64,000 nt of DNA. It comes from Vulcanimicrobiota bacterium. GTDB taxonomy: Bacteria; Vulcanimicrobiota; Vulcanimicrobiia; Vulcanimicrobiales; Vulcanimicrobiaceae. Both the position numbers and the translations under genes were made by a program. This document shows, one piece after another, positions 37,198 to 44,512 of the stretch. The stretch lies in the NCBI GenBank assembly GCA_013036105.1, contig JAAXCX010000008.1:55947-119946 (forward strand), given 5' to 3'. Positions within the stretch are counted from its first letter, which is position 1. Every line of letters starts with the position of its first letter. The notes under the pieces are model-generated. The model was not told where the DNA came from. It made no database searches and worked only from the letters and a program-made list of their open reading frames with translations.

Positions 37198-37275
37198 CGC
37201 GGGCCTCGACAAGCTCGGCCGCCCTTCGACTTCGCATTTCGCTGAAGGCGAAATGCTTCGCTCAGGATGACACTT
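37198..37275. repeat. Intergenic palindromic (REP-like) repeat between truB and ribF
   Basis: A perfect 9-bp hairpin (37234-37242 with 37248-37256) is flanked by CTTCGAC and GCTCAGGATGACA. On the other strand this reads TGTCATCCTGAGC, then the hairpin, then GTCGAAGGGC. This composition, with TCATCCTGAGC next to CGAAG, is common in dispersed palindromic repeats of many GC-rich bacteria. TGACA/TGTCA follows at 37268-37281. Only one copy is in the window. Confidence 0.6.
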
Positions 37276-37302
37276 TTGTCACGACACTCACTCACCATGA
37301 CA

Positions 37303-38175
37303 CTAGAGGAACACTTTGCGCGGTGCAAGCAACGCGCCGTGCGTTTCACCGACGCCGACCAGCGTCCGCGAAGCATCGCGAACGAAGACGTGTTTCGCGG
37401 GCGCGCCGGAGGGCAGCGGCACCATGCGGCCGGCGCGAAAGTCGGCGGAGTGGCGCAAGTCGAGTACGATGGTTGGAAACGGGATGATCGCTTCGGGCGC
37501 GATGAGGGCGTCGCTCGGCGCATCCGCGATCTGCTCGAGCGTCCGGCTTTCCTGCAGCAGAAATGCGCCCGACCCTTCGCGCACGAGCGCGCCCATATGC
37601 GCGGGAAGGCCAATCGCTCTGCCGAGATCTTCGCAAAGCGTCCGCACGTAGGTACCTTCGCTGCACGCTATGCGTAAACGCGCGGCTCCATCTTCCTCTC
37701 CCAGAAAGGCTAAGCCGTAAATGGTGACCGAACGCGCCTTCCGTTCGACGATCTTGCCTTCGCGTGCAAGTTCGTACAAGCGTTTGCCGTCGTGATGCAC
37801 CGAGCTGTACATCGGAGGCACTTGCTCGATCCTTCCTATGAACGCCGGAAGGACGTCTTTCAGCCGCTCGATCCAATTGACCGGAAGCAGCGTTGCCTCA
37901 AGTAATTCACCGTGTGCGTCTGCGGTGGTGGTGCTGCGTCCCGGAACGAACGCGCAGACGTAGGCTTTGCGCTGATCGGTCAAGAGTGGAATGAGCCGCG
38001 TTGCTTTGCCGATCGCAACCGGCAGCACTCCGGCGGCCTGCGGGTCGAGCGTTCCCAAATGACCGGCGGTAATTCGTGTGTCGCGTCCGTACAGCCCGTA
38101 GATCCGGCGAATGCGCGCAACGACATGCGCTGAAGTCGGCCCGGCGGGCTTAAAGACGTTGACGAAACCGATCAA
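37303..38175 (-). CDS. truB: tRNA pseudouridine-55 synthase
   Basis: The 290-residue enzyme makes pseudouridine 55 in the T loop of tRNAs. The catalytic Asp lies in AGHLGTLDPQAAGVLPVA. VNVFKPAGPTSAHVV, RKAYVC and CSEGTYVRTLCEDLG are family motifs, and a PUA-like C-terminus follows. It overlaps nrnA by four bases in the conserved order infB-rbfA-nrnA-truB-ribF. Confidence 0.95.
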   Translation of the reverse strand: MIGFVNVFKPAGPTSAHVVARIRRIYGLYGRDTRITAGHLGTLDPQAAGVLPVAIGKATRLIPLLTDQRKAYVCAFVPGRSTTTADAHGELLEATLLPVNWIERLKDVLPAFIGRIEQVPPMYSSVHHDGKRLYELAREGKIVERKARSVTIYGLAFLGEEDGAARLRIACSEGTYVRTLCEDLGRAIGLPAHMGALVREGSGAFLLQESRTLEQIADAPSDALIAPEAIIPFPTIVLDLRHSADFRAGRMVPLPSGAPAKHVFVRDASRTLVGVGETHGALLAPRKVFL

Positions 38176-39152
38176 AGGCCTTCTGCAACCAGCGCTGCGT
38201 CGACCGCGGCGATCGCGTCCGGGAGCGAGCCGGTGTACGTAAGACCGGAGGCGCGAAAGTGTCCGCCGCCACCGAGCCTCGAAGCCGCGGCTTGAACGTT
38301 GATGCGCCCGCTGCTTCGCAGGCTCACGCGAATCTCGCCGTCGTACGCTTTGAATAGTGCGGCTACTTCAACGCCTTCGACCGATCGCAGATGGCCGATG
38401 ATTTCTTCGGTATCTTCGCCGTCGGCATGACACTCGGCCAGCATCGCGTCGTCGACGAACGACCACATGTAGCGCCCGGCGTGTTCCATCTTCGCTTCGT
38501 CGAGAGCGCGCCCCAGCAACTTCAGCGCCGGAAAACGCTTGTTGGCGAAAATCTCTTCGGTGATTTGCTCTTTGTCGGCGCCCGAGCCGATGAGTTCGGC
38601 CGAGAGCATGAGCACTTCGGGAGTCGTGTTGCTGTGCATGAACCCGCCGGTGTCTGTCATAATCGTCGTCAGCAAACAGGTCGCGATCGCGGGCGTGATC
38701 GGCACATTCATCGCGCGCAGCAAATGCATAACGCACGTGCCCGTGGAGCATTCGTGCGGCAACACGTAATTCAACGCGCCGAAATGGGCATTCCCCAGGT
38801 GATGATCGATGTCCAAGATATTTTCGCGCGAGAGTTGCGGCAGCGTCTCGCCGGCGCGCGCCGTGTCACTCATGTCGCAGAACACCCAGAGCGCGTCGGG
38901 CGGAAAATCCGCCGGCACGACGTTGCTGACGAGATCCGCATCGGCGAGGAAGCGCAGATTGCGCGGAATAGTCTCGCCCTGGAAGTAATGCACCCGTTTG
39001 CCGAGGTGTTTTAACGCCAAGCCGAGCGCCAATCCGGCGCCCAACGTGTCGCCGTCCGGCTTCACGTGACTGACCATCACGAACGCCTCGCGCTTGCGAA
39101 GCTCGGTGACAACTTCTTCGGTGGTCGCGGCGGCCGGCTTCTCGCCGATCAC
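38172..39152 (-). CDS. nrnA: DHH-family oligoribonuclease / pAp phosphatase
   Basis: The 326-residue NrnA-type phosphoesterase has SHVKPDGDTLGAGLAL, DMSDTAR, the DHH motif in ILDIDHHLGNAHFG and the DHHA1 signature RLGGGGHFRASG. It degrades nanoRNA and dephosphorylates pAp with Mn2+. It overlaps rbfA and truB by four bases each, as in many genomes where nrnA lies between these genes. Confidence 0.94.
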   Translation of the reverse strand: MIGEKPAAATTEEVVTELRKREAFVMVSHVKPDGDTLGAGLALGLALKHLGKRVHYFQGETIPRNLRFLADADLVSNVVPADFPPDALWVFCDMSDTARAGETLPQLSRENILDIDHHLGNAHFGALNYVLPHECSTGTCVMHLLRAMNVPITPAIATCLLTTIMTDTGGFMHSNTTPEVLMLSAELIGSGADKEQITEEIFANKRFPALKLLGRALDEAKMEHAGRYMWSFVDDAMLAECHADGEDTEEIIGHLRSVEGVEVAALFKAYDGEIRVSLRSSGRINVQAAASRLGGGGHFRASGLTYTGSLPDAIAAVDAALVAEGL

Positions 39153-39502
39153 TGGTTCGCGCCCCGGGTATCTTCGCGCAGCGTCTTGGCCAATTCAATC
39201 GCGCGTTCGGTCGTGCGATCTTCGATGAACGTCAGGGCGGGCGTATGGCGCAACGCAATTTGATGGCCGAGCTCGCCGCGTATAAAACCGGTCGCACCGG
39301 CTAGCGCATCCATCGTCTGCCGTGCAACGTGCCGGTCGCCGATGATTGAGACGAAGACCTTGGCGTGCTGCAGATCTTGGGAGATCTCAACGCGCGTCAC
39401 GGTCGTGAAGCCCAAGCGAGGGTCTTTCAGTTCTTGCGTGATGAGCGTCCCGAGAACGCGCTGAACTTCGTGGTCGATTCGCTGGAGCCGCTGCTTGTTC
39501 AC
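39149..39502 (-). CDS. rbfA: Ribosome-binding factor A
   Basis: The 117-residue KH-like protein assists 16S rRNA 5'-end maturation and 30S assembly. NKQRLQRIDHEVQRVLGTLI, KDPRLGFTTVTRVEISQDLQHAKVFV and RHTPALTFIED are characteristic. The GTG at 39502 overlaps the infB stop (GTGA). A longer frame to 39598 lies within infB and is not used. Confidence 0.94.
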   Translation of the reverse strand: MNKQRLQRIDHEVQRVLGTLITQELKDPRLGFTTVTRVEISQDLQHAKVFVSIIGDRHVARQTMDALAGATGFIRGELGHQIALRHTPALTFIEDRTTERAIELAKTLREDTRGANQ

Positions 39503-41961
39503 GCCGGCGCCAACTCCGCGGCGACGGTCTCGATGGCGTAAGCCTCGATGATGTCGCCCTGTTTGAGGTCTTGGTAGCGCGCAATCTGTATGCCGCACTC
39601 GAAGCCTTCGGCAACTTCCCGCGCGTCGTCTTTGAAGCGGCGCAGCGATTCGATCTCGCCGTCGAAGATCACCGCGCTGTCGCGCAGTACGCGCACTTTT
39701 GCGTTGCGTGCGATCTTGCCGTCCTTGACGTAACAGCCTGCGATGCTGCCCACTTTGCTGACCTTGAAGATCTCGCGCACTTCGGCGTGGCCCAGCGTCA
39801 CTTCACGCTTCACCGGCGCGAGCATGCCGCGCATGGCTTTCTTGAGATCGTCTTCGACTTCGTAAATAACCTGATAGAAGCGCAAGTCGACGCCTTCGTT
39901 TTCGGCCAGCCGCTTTGCGGTTTCGTCGGGCCGCACGTTGAAGCCGATCAGCACGCCGTTGGACGCGCTGGCCAGGTTCACGTCGTTGGGCGTAACCGCG
40001 CCGACGGCGCCGTGAATCACGCGAATGTCGACTTCCTCAGTCGAGAGCGACTCCATGCGCGTGCGCAGCGCCTCGACCGACCCTTGCGCGTCGGCCTTGA
40101 TGATGAGATTGAGCGTCTTCTTGCCTTCGGCCGGCATCGACATGAACGTCTCGAGCGATACTTTTTGGCCGCCGGCCGCCTCGATACGCACGTCGCGGCG
40201 CCGCGTCTTGCGCTTGTCGGCAGCTTCGCGCGCAACGCGTTCGTCGCTCACGACCATTAGCGCATCGCCCGCGGACGGGACGTCTTGCAAACCCATGACC
40301 TCGACCGGAATCGAAGGGCCGGCTTTTTTCACTTGTTTGCCGGTGTCGTCAACGAGCGCGCGGATCTTTCCGAACGTTCCGCCCGCGACGACGACGTCGC
40401 CCACGCGCAGCGTTCCGTTTTGCACGAGCACCGTCGCCACGGCCCCGCGGCCGCGATCGAGCCGTGCTTCGATCACCGCGCCGGTGGCGCGGCGATTCGC
40501 GTTGGCCTGCAGATTGCGAATGTCGGCTTCGAGCAGCACGGTTTCCAGCAGCTTGTCGATGCCGTCACCCGTGCGCGCGGAGACCGGAACCATTTCGATC
40601 GTGCCGCCCCAGTCGACGGCTTGCAAACCTTCTTCGGAAAGCTGCTGCTTCACGCGTTCGGGCTGCGCTTCGGCGCGGTCCATCTTGTTCATCGCTACGA
40701 CGATCGGTACGCCCGCAGCTTTGATATGCGCGATCGCTTCTTTGGTTTGCGGCATGACGCCGTCGTCAGCCGCCACAACAAGGACGGCGACGTCGGTAAC
40801 TTTCGCCCCGCGCGCGCGCATTTCGGTAAACGCCTCGTGACCGGGCGTGTCGATGAACGTGATCCTGCGATTATTGAGCTCGATCGTGTACGCGCCGATG
40901 CGCTGTGTGATGCCGCCCGCTTCACCCCCGGCGACGTTCGCGCTGCGAATCTTATCGAGCAGCGAGGTCTTGCCGTGATCCACGTGGCCCAGCACCGTAA
41001 CGACGGGCGGGCGCGGCGTGAGCATCTCGGGTTTGTCTTCCTCTTGCTCGACCGTAACTTCTTCGCCGGCCTCTTTCACGACCGCGTTGAAGCCGAATTT
41101 CTTTGCGACCGAAATGGCGACGTCGCTTGGAATGTTTTGATTGATGGTCGCCATGGTGCCCATCTTGATCAGCTCACCGATGATGTCTTTAGCCGGAACG
41201 ATCATCGACGTCGCCAGTTCTTGCACGGTGAGCAAATCGGGAATTTCAATCGTCTCGAGTTTTGCGGCCGGCGGCGGCGCAACGATCTCGGGCCGTTTCT
41301 TCCGAGTGCGCTCTTTTTCGAGCAGCAGCTCTTTCTCGCGATCTTTCTTGCTGAGCTTGTCCTCATGCACGCCCCGCACGCGATCGCCCGGGCGTCCGCC
41401 CGAGCTCGGCGCAGGGCCTTCGGTAACCGGACCGACGCCGGGCCGGAACGGACGCGGCGGCGTGAGCGGACGGAACGGTCCGTTGCCTTGCGGCCGGCGT
41501 TGCGGCGCGGCTTGAATCAACCGCCCAGGTTGAGGAACGCGTGGAGCGGGAGAAGCCGATACCGACGTGGTCGGCGGAGGCGCCGCCGGACGCGCAGTGC
41601 CGTCCCCGGTTCGTGGAGCGACGGGTTTGACCGCCGGACGGCGAGTCGCCGTGACGGGTTTGAGCGTTGGGATCGGTTCGGGAATAGGCTCTTCGACTTT
41701 GTCGGACACGGCCGCCGCGGGCTTGACCACGCGCTTGGGCGCGGCTTTCGCCGGCCCCGCAGCCGCCGCCGGCGCTTTGGGTGCGGGCGGCTTAGCCAAA
41801 ACTTTCCGAACGAGGTCTGCGATCTGGTCAGGAACGACGCTGAGCTGATTTTTCGCTTCGAAGACGCCGTTTAGGCGCTCGTTGAAGAGCGTGATCAACT
41901 CTTTTGAAGTGAGTCCGACCTCTTTTGCGAGCTCGAATATCCGAACTTTTCCCGTAGCCAA
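39499..41961 (-). CDS. infB: Translation initiation factor IF-2
   Basis: The 820-residue GTPase brings fMet-tRNA to the 30S subunit. An IF2-N domain (1-55) is followed by a Pro/Ala-rich linker (about 55-190) and a second IF2-N module. The G domain has GHVDHGKTS, DTPGHEAF, NKMD and SARTGDG, and domains II to IV follow. The start is a TTG at 41961 with AAAGG six bases upstream. In front is a leader of about 130 bases with competing hairpins. It is followed directly by rbfA. Confidence 0.97.
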   Translation of the reverse strand: MATGKVRIFELAKEVGLTSKELITLFNERLNGVFEAKNQLSVVPDQIADLVRKVLAKPPAPKAPAAAAGPAKAAPKRVVKPAAAVSDKVEEPIPEPIPTLKPVTATRRPAVKPVAPRTGDGTARPAAPPPTTSVSASPAPRVPQPGRLIQAAPQRRPQGNGPFRPLTPPRPFRPGVGPVTEGPAPSSGGRPGDRVRGVHEDKLSKKDREKELLLEKERTRKKRPEIVAPPPAAKLETIEIPDLLTVQELATSMIVPAKDIIGELIKMGTMATINQNIPSDVAISVAKKFGFNAVVKEAGEEVTVEQEEDKPEMLTPRPPVVTVLGHVDHGKTSLLDKIRSANVAGGEAGGITQRIGAYTIELNNRRITFIDTPGHEAFTEMRARGAKVTDVAVLVVAADDGVMPQTKEAIAHIKAAGVPIVVAMNKMDRAEAQPERVKQQLSEEGLQAVDWGGTIEMVPVSARTGDGIDKLLETVLLEADIRNLQANANRRATGAVIEARLDRGRGAVATVLVQNGTLRVGDVVVAGGTFGKIRALVDDTGKQVKKAGPSIPVEVMGLQDVPSAGDALMVVSDERVAREAADKRKTRRRDVRIEAAGGQKVSLETFMSMPAEGKKTLNLIIKADAQGSVEALRTRMESLSTEEVDIRVIHGAVGAVTPNDVNLASASNGVLIGFNVRPDETAKRLAENEGVDLRFYQVIYEVEDDLKKAMRGMLAPVKREVTLGHAEVREIFKVSKVGSIAGCYVKDGKIARNAKVRVLRDSAVIFDGEIESLRRFKDDAREVAEGFECGIQIARYQDLKQGDIIEAYAIETVAAELAPA

Positions 41962-41979
41962 AGTTTGCCTTTCACGTTC

Positions 41980-42073
41980 GCAGGCGTGTAAGTGTACCTC
42001 GGAACGTAAGCCGAGGACGCCTGCGCCGTCCTCACCTCATGCTACGCTCCTTGGAGGCGCGCCCGGCGCGCCT
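41980..42073 (-). promoter_or_regulatory. Structured leader of infB with mutually exclusive stems
   Basis: GCAGGCGT (41980-41987) pairs with ACGCCTGC (42017-42024) and encloses CCTCGG/CCGAGG (41997-42002 with 42011-42016). An alternative stem AGGACG/CGTCCT (42014-42019 with 42027-42032) would use bases of both. Upstream on the transcript is a perfect 19-base palindrome (42055-42073). It lies between ylxR and infB. No T-run makes it a plain terminator. Confidence 0.45.
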
Positions 42074-42094
42074 AATCATAGTGGTTAAGCATCA

Positions 42095-42349
42095 TCATTT
42101 CACAGCACTCGAACCTTGTTGAAACACATCTTCGGCGGCCGCAGATGCAAGCCCCGGATAGCGGCGGTTCTTCTCGGCCAGCTTGAGGCAATCCGGGGAG
42201 GCGCACAAGTAGGTCCCGCGCCCGGATAGCCGCTTGGCCGGGTCCGAGCGCCACTCCCGCGGTCCCGTGCGGACAAACCGCCTGAGGCTCCCCTTGGGCC
42301 TGCGCTCGCGGCATCCGGCGCACTGGCGCGCCGGCACATGGTCGCTCAC
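42095..42349 (-). CDS. ylxR: YlxR-family (DUF448) RNA-binding protein
   Basis: The 84-residue basic protein has ARQCAGCRERRPKGSLRRFV and the signature GRGTYLCASPDCL, including two Cys pairs. YlxR folds like a small nucleic-acid-binding protein, sits next to nusA in many bacteria and has been reported to influence RNase P and transcription. It lies five bases after nusA. Confidence 0.92.
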   Translation of the reverse strand: MSDHVPARQCAGCRERRPKGSLRRFVRTGPREWRSDPAKRLSGRGTYLCASPDCLKLAEKNRRYPGLASAAAEDVFQQGSSAVK

Positions 42350-42354
42350 GGCCC

Positions 42355-43554
42355 CTACTCGCTCAGCCGCTCGCGTTTGAACTCCTCGAGCTTGCGGATG
42401 AGGTCTTCGTCGATGGCGGGCAGCGTCTCGCCCTCCTCGGCCTCGACGTCTTCTTCGGCCGCCGGCGCCGCTTGCCGTTCGGCCTTCTCGGCCAAATAAC
42501 GTTCGCGCGCTTCCGCGGCCTCGGTTTCGCTCGTGATGTCCAAACGCCAGCCGGTCATCTGCGCTGCCAGGCGGACGTTTTGACCCTCTTTGCCTATGGC
42601 CAGCGAGAGTTGGTAGTCCGGCACGATGACCAGGGCGACGCCGTCGTCCTCAAAGAGCTCGACGCTCAAGACTTTGGCCGGCGCAAGCGCGTTCATAATC
42701 AGATTGGTTTGATCCGGATCCCACTTGATAACGTCGATCTTCTCGCCGCGCAATTCGTCGGAGACGTTTGCAATGCGGCTGGATTTCGGCCCCAAACAGG
42801 CGCCGATCGGATCGACTTCGGGACGCGCGCTGCGCACGGCAACCTTGGTACGGCTACCGGGCTCGCGCGCGATCGCCATAATTTCGACGGTGCCATCCTC
42901 GACTTCGGGGACATTGAACTCGAGCAGACGCTGCACGAGTCCGTCGGCCGAACGCGAGAGAATCACGCTTGGGCCTTTCGGCGATTTGCGCACGTCCAAA
43001 ACGTAGGCCCGGATGAAGTCGTTGATACGGAAATTTTCCCGCGGCACTTGCTCCGAGAGCGGCAGCATCGCTTCGTCCTTACCGTCGAGCAGTATGTACA
43101 TGTTGCGCTGTTCGAATCGCTGAACGGTGCCGGTGACGATGTCGTTGAGTTTTGCGGCGTACTTGTTATAGACGGTGTCGCGCTCGGCTTCGCGGATGCG
43201 CTGAACGATGACTTGCTTGGCGGTCTGGGCCGCGATGCGGCCAAAGTCTTTGGGCGTCACCTCTTCGTCGAAGTAATCGCCGGCCTGATATTGCGGGCCC
43301 GCCTCTTTGGGCGTAACCTCCAGCTTCGGATCGGTGATCTCCTCGGCCACGATCCGCCGGTGAAAGACTTTGTATTCGCCGGTTTGCCGGTCGACGGAGA
43401 CGATCGCATTGGCTTCGCTTCCGAAGTGCCGCTTGTAAGCGGTCAGCAGCGCCGCTTCCAGCGCTTCGATCAACATCTCGAACGGAATATTTCGCTCCCG
43501 CGAGATGTATTGCAGAACGTCGATCAGTCTCTCTTCGGTCATTTGCTCAGGCAT
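42355..43554 (-). CDS. nusA: Transcription termination/antitermination factor NusA
   Basis: The 399-residue protein has an N-terminal RNA polymerase-binding domain (1-130), an S1 domain (GTVQRFEQRNMYILLDG) and two KH domains. The first KH motif reads GACLGPKSSRI, with Ser where most NusA proteins have Gly, and the second is LAIGKEGQNVRLAAQ. An acidic C-terminus replaces the extra repeats of E. coli NusA. It overlaps rimP by eight bases. Confidence 0.95.
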   Translation of the reverse strand: MPEQMTEERLIDVLQYISRERNIPFEMLIEALEAALLTAYKRHFGSEANAIVSVDRQTGEYKVFHRRIVAEEITDPKLEVTPKEAGPQYQAGDYFDEEVTPKDFGRIAAQTAKQVIVQRIREAERDTVYNKYAAKLNDIVTGTVQRFEQRNMYILLDGKDEAMLPLSEQVPRENFRINDFIRAYVLDVRKSPKGPSVILSRSADGLVQRLLEFNVPEVEDGTVEIMAIAREPGSRTKVAVRSARPEVDPIGACLGPKSSRIANVSDELRGEKIDVIKWDPDQTNLIMNALAPAKVLSVELFEDDGVALVIVPDYQLSLAIGKEGQNVRLAAQMTGWRLDITSETEAAEARERYLAEKAERQAAPAAEEDVEAEEGETLPAIDEDLIRKLEEFKRERLSE

Positions 43555-44065
43555 GATGTTGTCTTTTCTGTTCCTTCGCGCGTTTTAAATCTGCGCGCAC
43601 GTCGTATTCTAAGTTTGCGGTTTTTATCGTCTCGATCGGCAGCGGCAACTCGCCGCTTTCCGTTTGCAGAATCACCGCGGTTCCGCGAACACCTTGCAAG
43701 ACGCCGCGATGCGTCTTGGTTCCGCGTACGAGCAGCGACGTAACGATCTTCGCATCGCGGCCCGCAAAGCGCGTATAATCTCCAGGTTTGGTGAGCGGCC
43801 GGTTCAAACCGGCGGACTCGACCTCGAGCCGGTAGGCTTCTTCGAAATCTTGCAGCCGTTTATTGATTGCAGACGCGATGCGCTCGCACGTGCGAACGTC
43901 GACGCCGCCTTCGCGATCGATCGTCACGCTCAGCACGCTTTTGTTTCCCGTACCGCGCGAGCCATGCTGAACGATCTCCACGCCGGCAAAACGATCGTCG
44001 CGCGCAATTTCCTCAACCGCGTGCTCGAATTCGCCCGCCAACGACCTTGCCACAATGACCCCCAT
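43547..44065 (-). CDS. rimP: Ribosome maturation factor RimP
   Basis: The 172-residue protein is needed for 30S maturation. GVEIVQHGSRGTGNKSVLSV, IDREGGVDVRTCERIASAI, EVESAGLNRPL and DYTRFAGRDAKI match the family, with a C-terminal SH3-like domain. The ATG at 44065 has no ribosome site. A GTG at 44053 is preceded at five bases by GGGGG and may be the true start. It heads the rimP-nusA-ylxR-infB cluster. Confidence 0.93.
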   Translation of the reverse strand: MGVIVARSLAGEFEHAVEEIARDDRFAGVEIVQHGSRGTGNKSVLSVTIDREGGVDVRTCERIASAINKRLQDFEEAYRLEVESAGLNRPLTKPGDYTRFAGRDAKIVTSLLVRGTKTHRGVLQGVRGTAVILQTESGELPLPIETIKTANLEYDVRADLKRAKEQKRQHHA

Positions 44066-44124
44066 AGAACAACGAAGCGCGGGACCTGCCCACGCTATTG
44101 ACCTACCAGGGAGTAGCATACCTG

Positions 44125-44164
44125 AAAAATGCGACGGGCCGCAACCCCAGGGTGGGGCGGGCCC
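44125..44164 (-). terminator. Intrinsic terminator ending the rimP-upstream RNA
   Basis: On the minus strand GGCCC-type outer pairing (44160-44164 with 44136-44140) and GGGG/CCCC inner pairing (44054 bases excluded; 44154-44157 with 44145-44148) form a GC-rich hairpin. It is followed after a short spacer by TTTTT (44125-44129). rimP begins only 60 bases further, so this may act as an attenuator. Confidence 0.55.
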
Positions 44165-44339
44165 CTCGCTCTTACCTACTGTGTGTCGGGTTTACGCTAT
44201 GAGCACGCTCTTCTTCCGGTCTACGTCCGGATGCCGCCGAGCGCTCGTCTAGCGCTCCTTAATTTGGGCGTGCTCCGCGGGCTCTACTGCCCGGTGGATC
44301 TTGCGGTTCCAACCGCCCTCCTTACTTCGTCTCTGTGAC
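44125..44339 (-). ncRNA. Promoter-driven structured RNA upstream of rimP, class unknown
   Basis: A consensus-like promoter at 44346-44374 predicts transcription from about 44339 on the minus strand, and a hairpin with a T-run ends it near 44125, giving about 215 nt. The RNA has a GCGGTT/AACCGC hairpin, a GGGC/GCCC hairpin, and a long-range GAGCACGC with GCGTGCTC pairing. The latter encloses an AGCGCT/AGCGCT hairpin and a CCGG/CCGG hairpin. No coding frame of quality is present. I compared it mentally with RNase P, tmRNA, SRP RNA and known riboswitches and found no signature. A 6S-like RNA or a rimP-nusA attenuator leader are the best guesses. Confidence 0.5.
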
Positions 44340-44345
44340 AGCTCA

Positions 44346-44374
44346 ATTTTACGCCGAGTTTTGGCGGTTTTCAA
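44346..44374 (-). promoter_or_regulatory. Sigma-70-type promoter for the structured RNA
   Basis: Minus-strand TTGAAA (44369-44374), a 17-base spacer and TAAAAT (44346-44351) match the housekeeping consensus in five of six positions each. The surrounding sequence is more AT-rich than the genome average. This is the best promoter match seen in the window. Confidence 0.65.
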
Positions 44375-44383
44375 GAAGCAAGC

Positions 44384-44392
44384 TGTGGATAA
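44384..44392 (-). promoter_or_regulatory. Single perfect DnaA box
   Basis: TTATCCACA on the minus strand equals the consensus DnaA site and lies ten bases upstream of the -35 element. It is alone, so an origin is not indicated. DnaA-linked control of the downstream RNA or rimP operon is possible. The rest of the gene-free stretch up to 44512 shows only GC-rich GCCGGC palindromes. Confidence 0.35.
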
Positions 44393-44512
44393 CGCTCGCA
44401 TGTTGCCGGCCTCGCTTGTTCTTGTTTAATCGCTCGGCCAACGCCGCGCCCGCCGGCCCCAAAATAGGAGCCTCAGCTTGCTCTTAAAATGGTGGTGCGG
44501 GCAGAGCGCCAG

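Noticed and set aside
40285..41874. Long plus-strand open frame of 529 codons opposite infB
   Set aside because: It is antisense to the conserved IF-2 coding sequence, its translation is Arg/His-rich with no domain, and such frames are expected opposite GC-rich genes.
42072..42323. Alternative minus-strand frame overlapping ylxR
   Set aside because: The neighbouring frame (42095-42349) contains the conserved CAGCRERRPKG and GRGTYLC motifs. This one has none.
44125..44339. RNase P RNA, tmRNA or SRP RNA in the rimP upstream region
   Set aside because: The conserved GAGGAAAGTCC of RNase P, the tRNA-like ends of tmRNA and the GGTCCGGAAGGAAGCAG loop of SRP RNA are all missing. Only a generic structured RNA can be supported.
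44384..44392. Perfect DnaA box as a sign of a replication origin
   Set aside because: There is only one box, no cluster, no AT-rich unwinding element and no dnaA or dnaN nearby.
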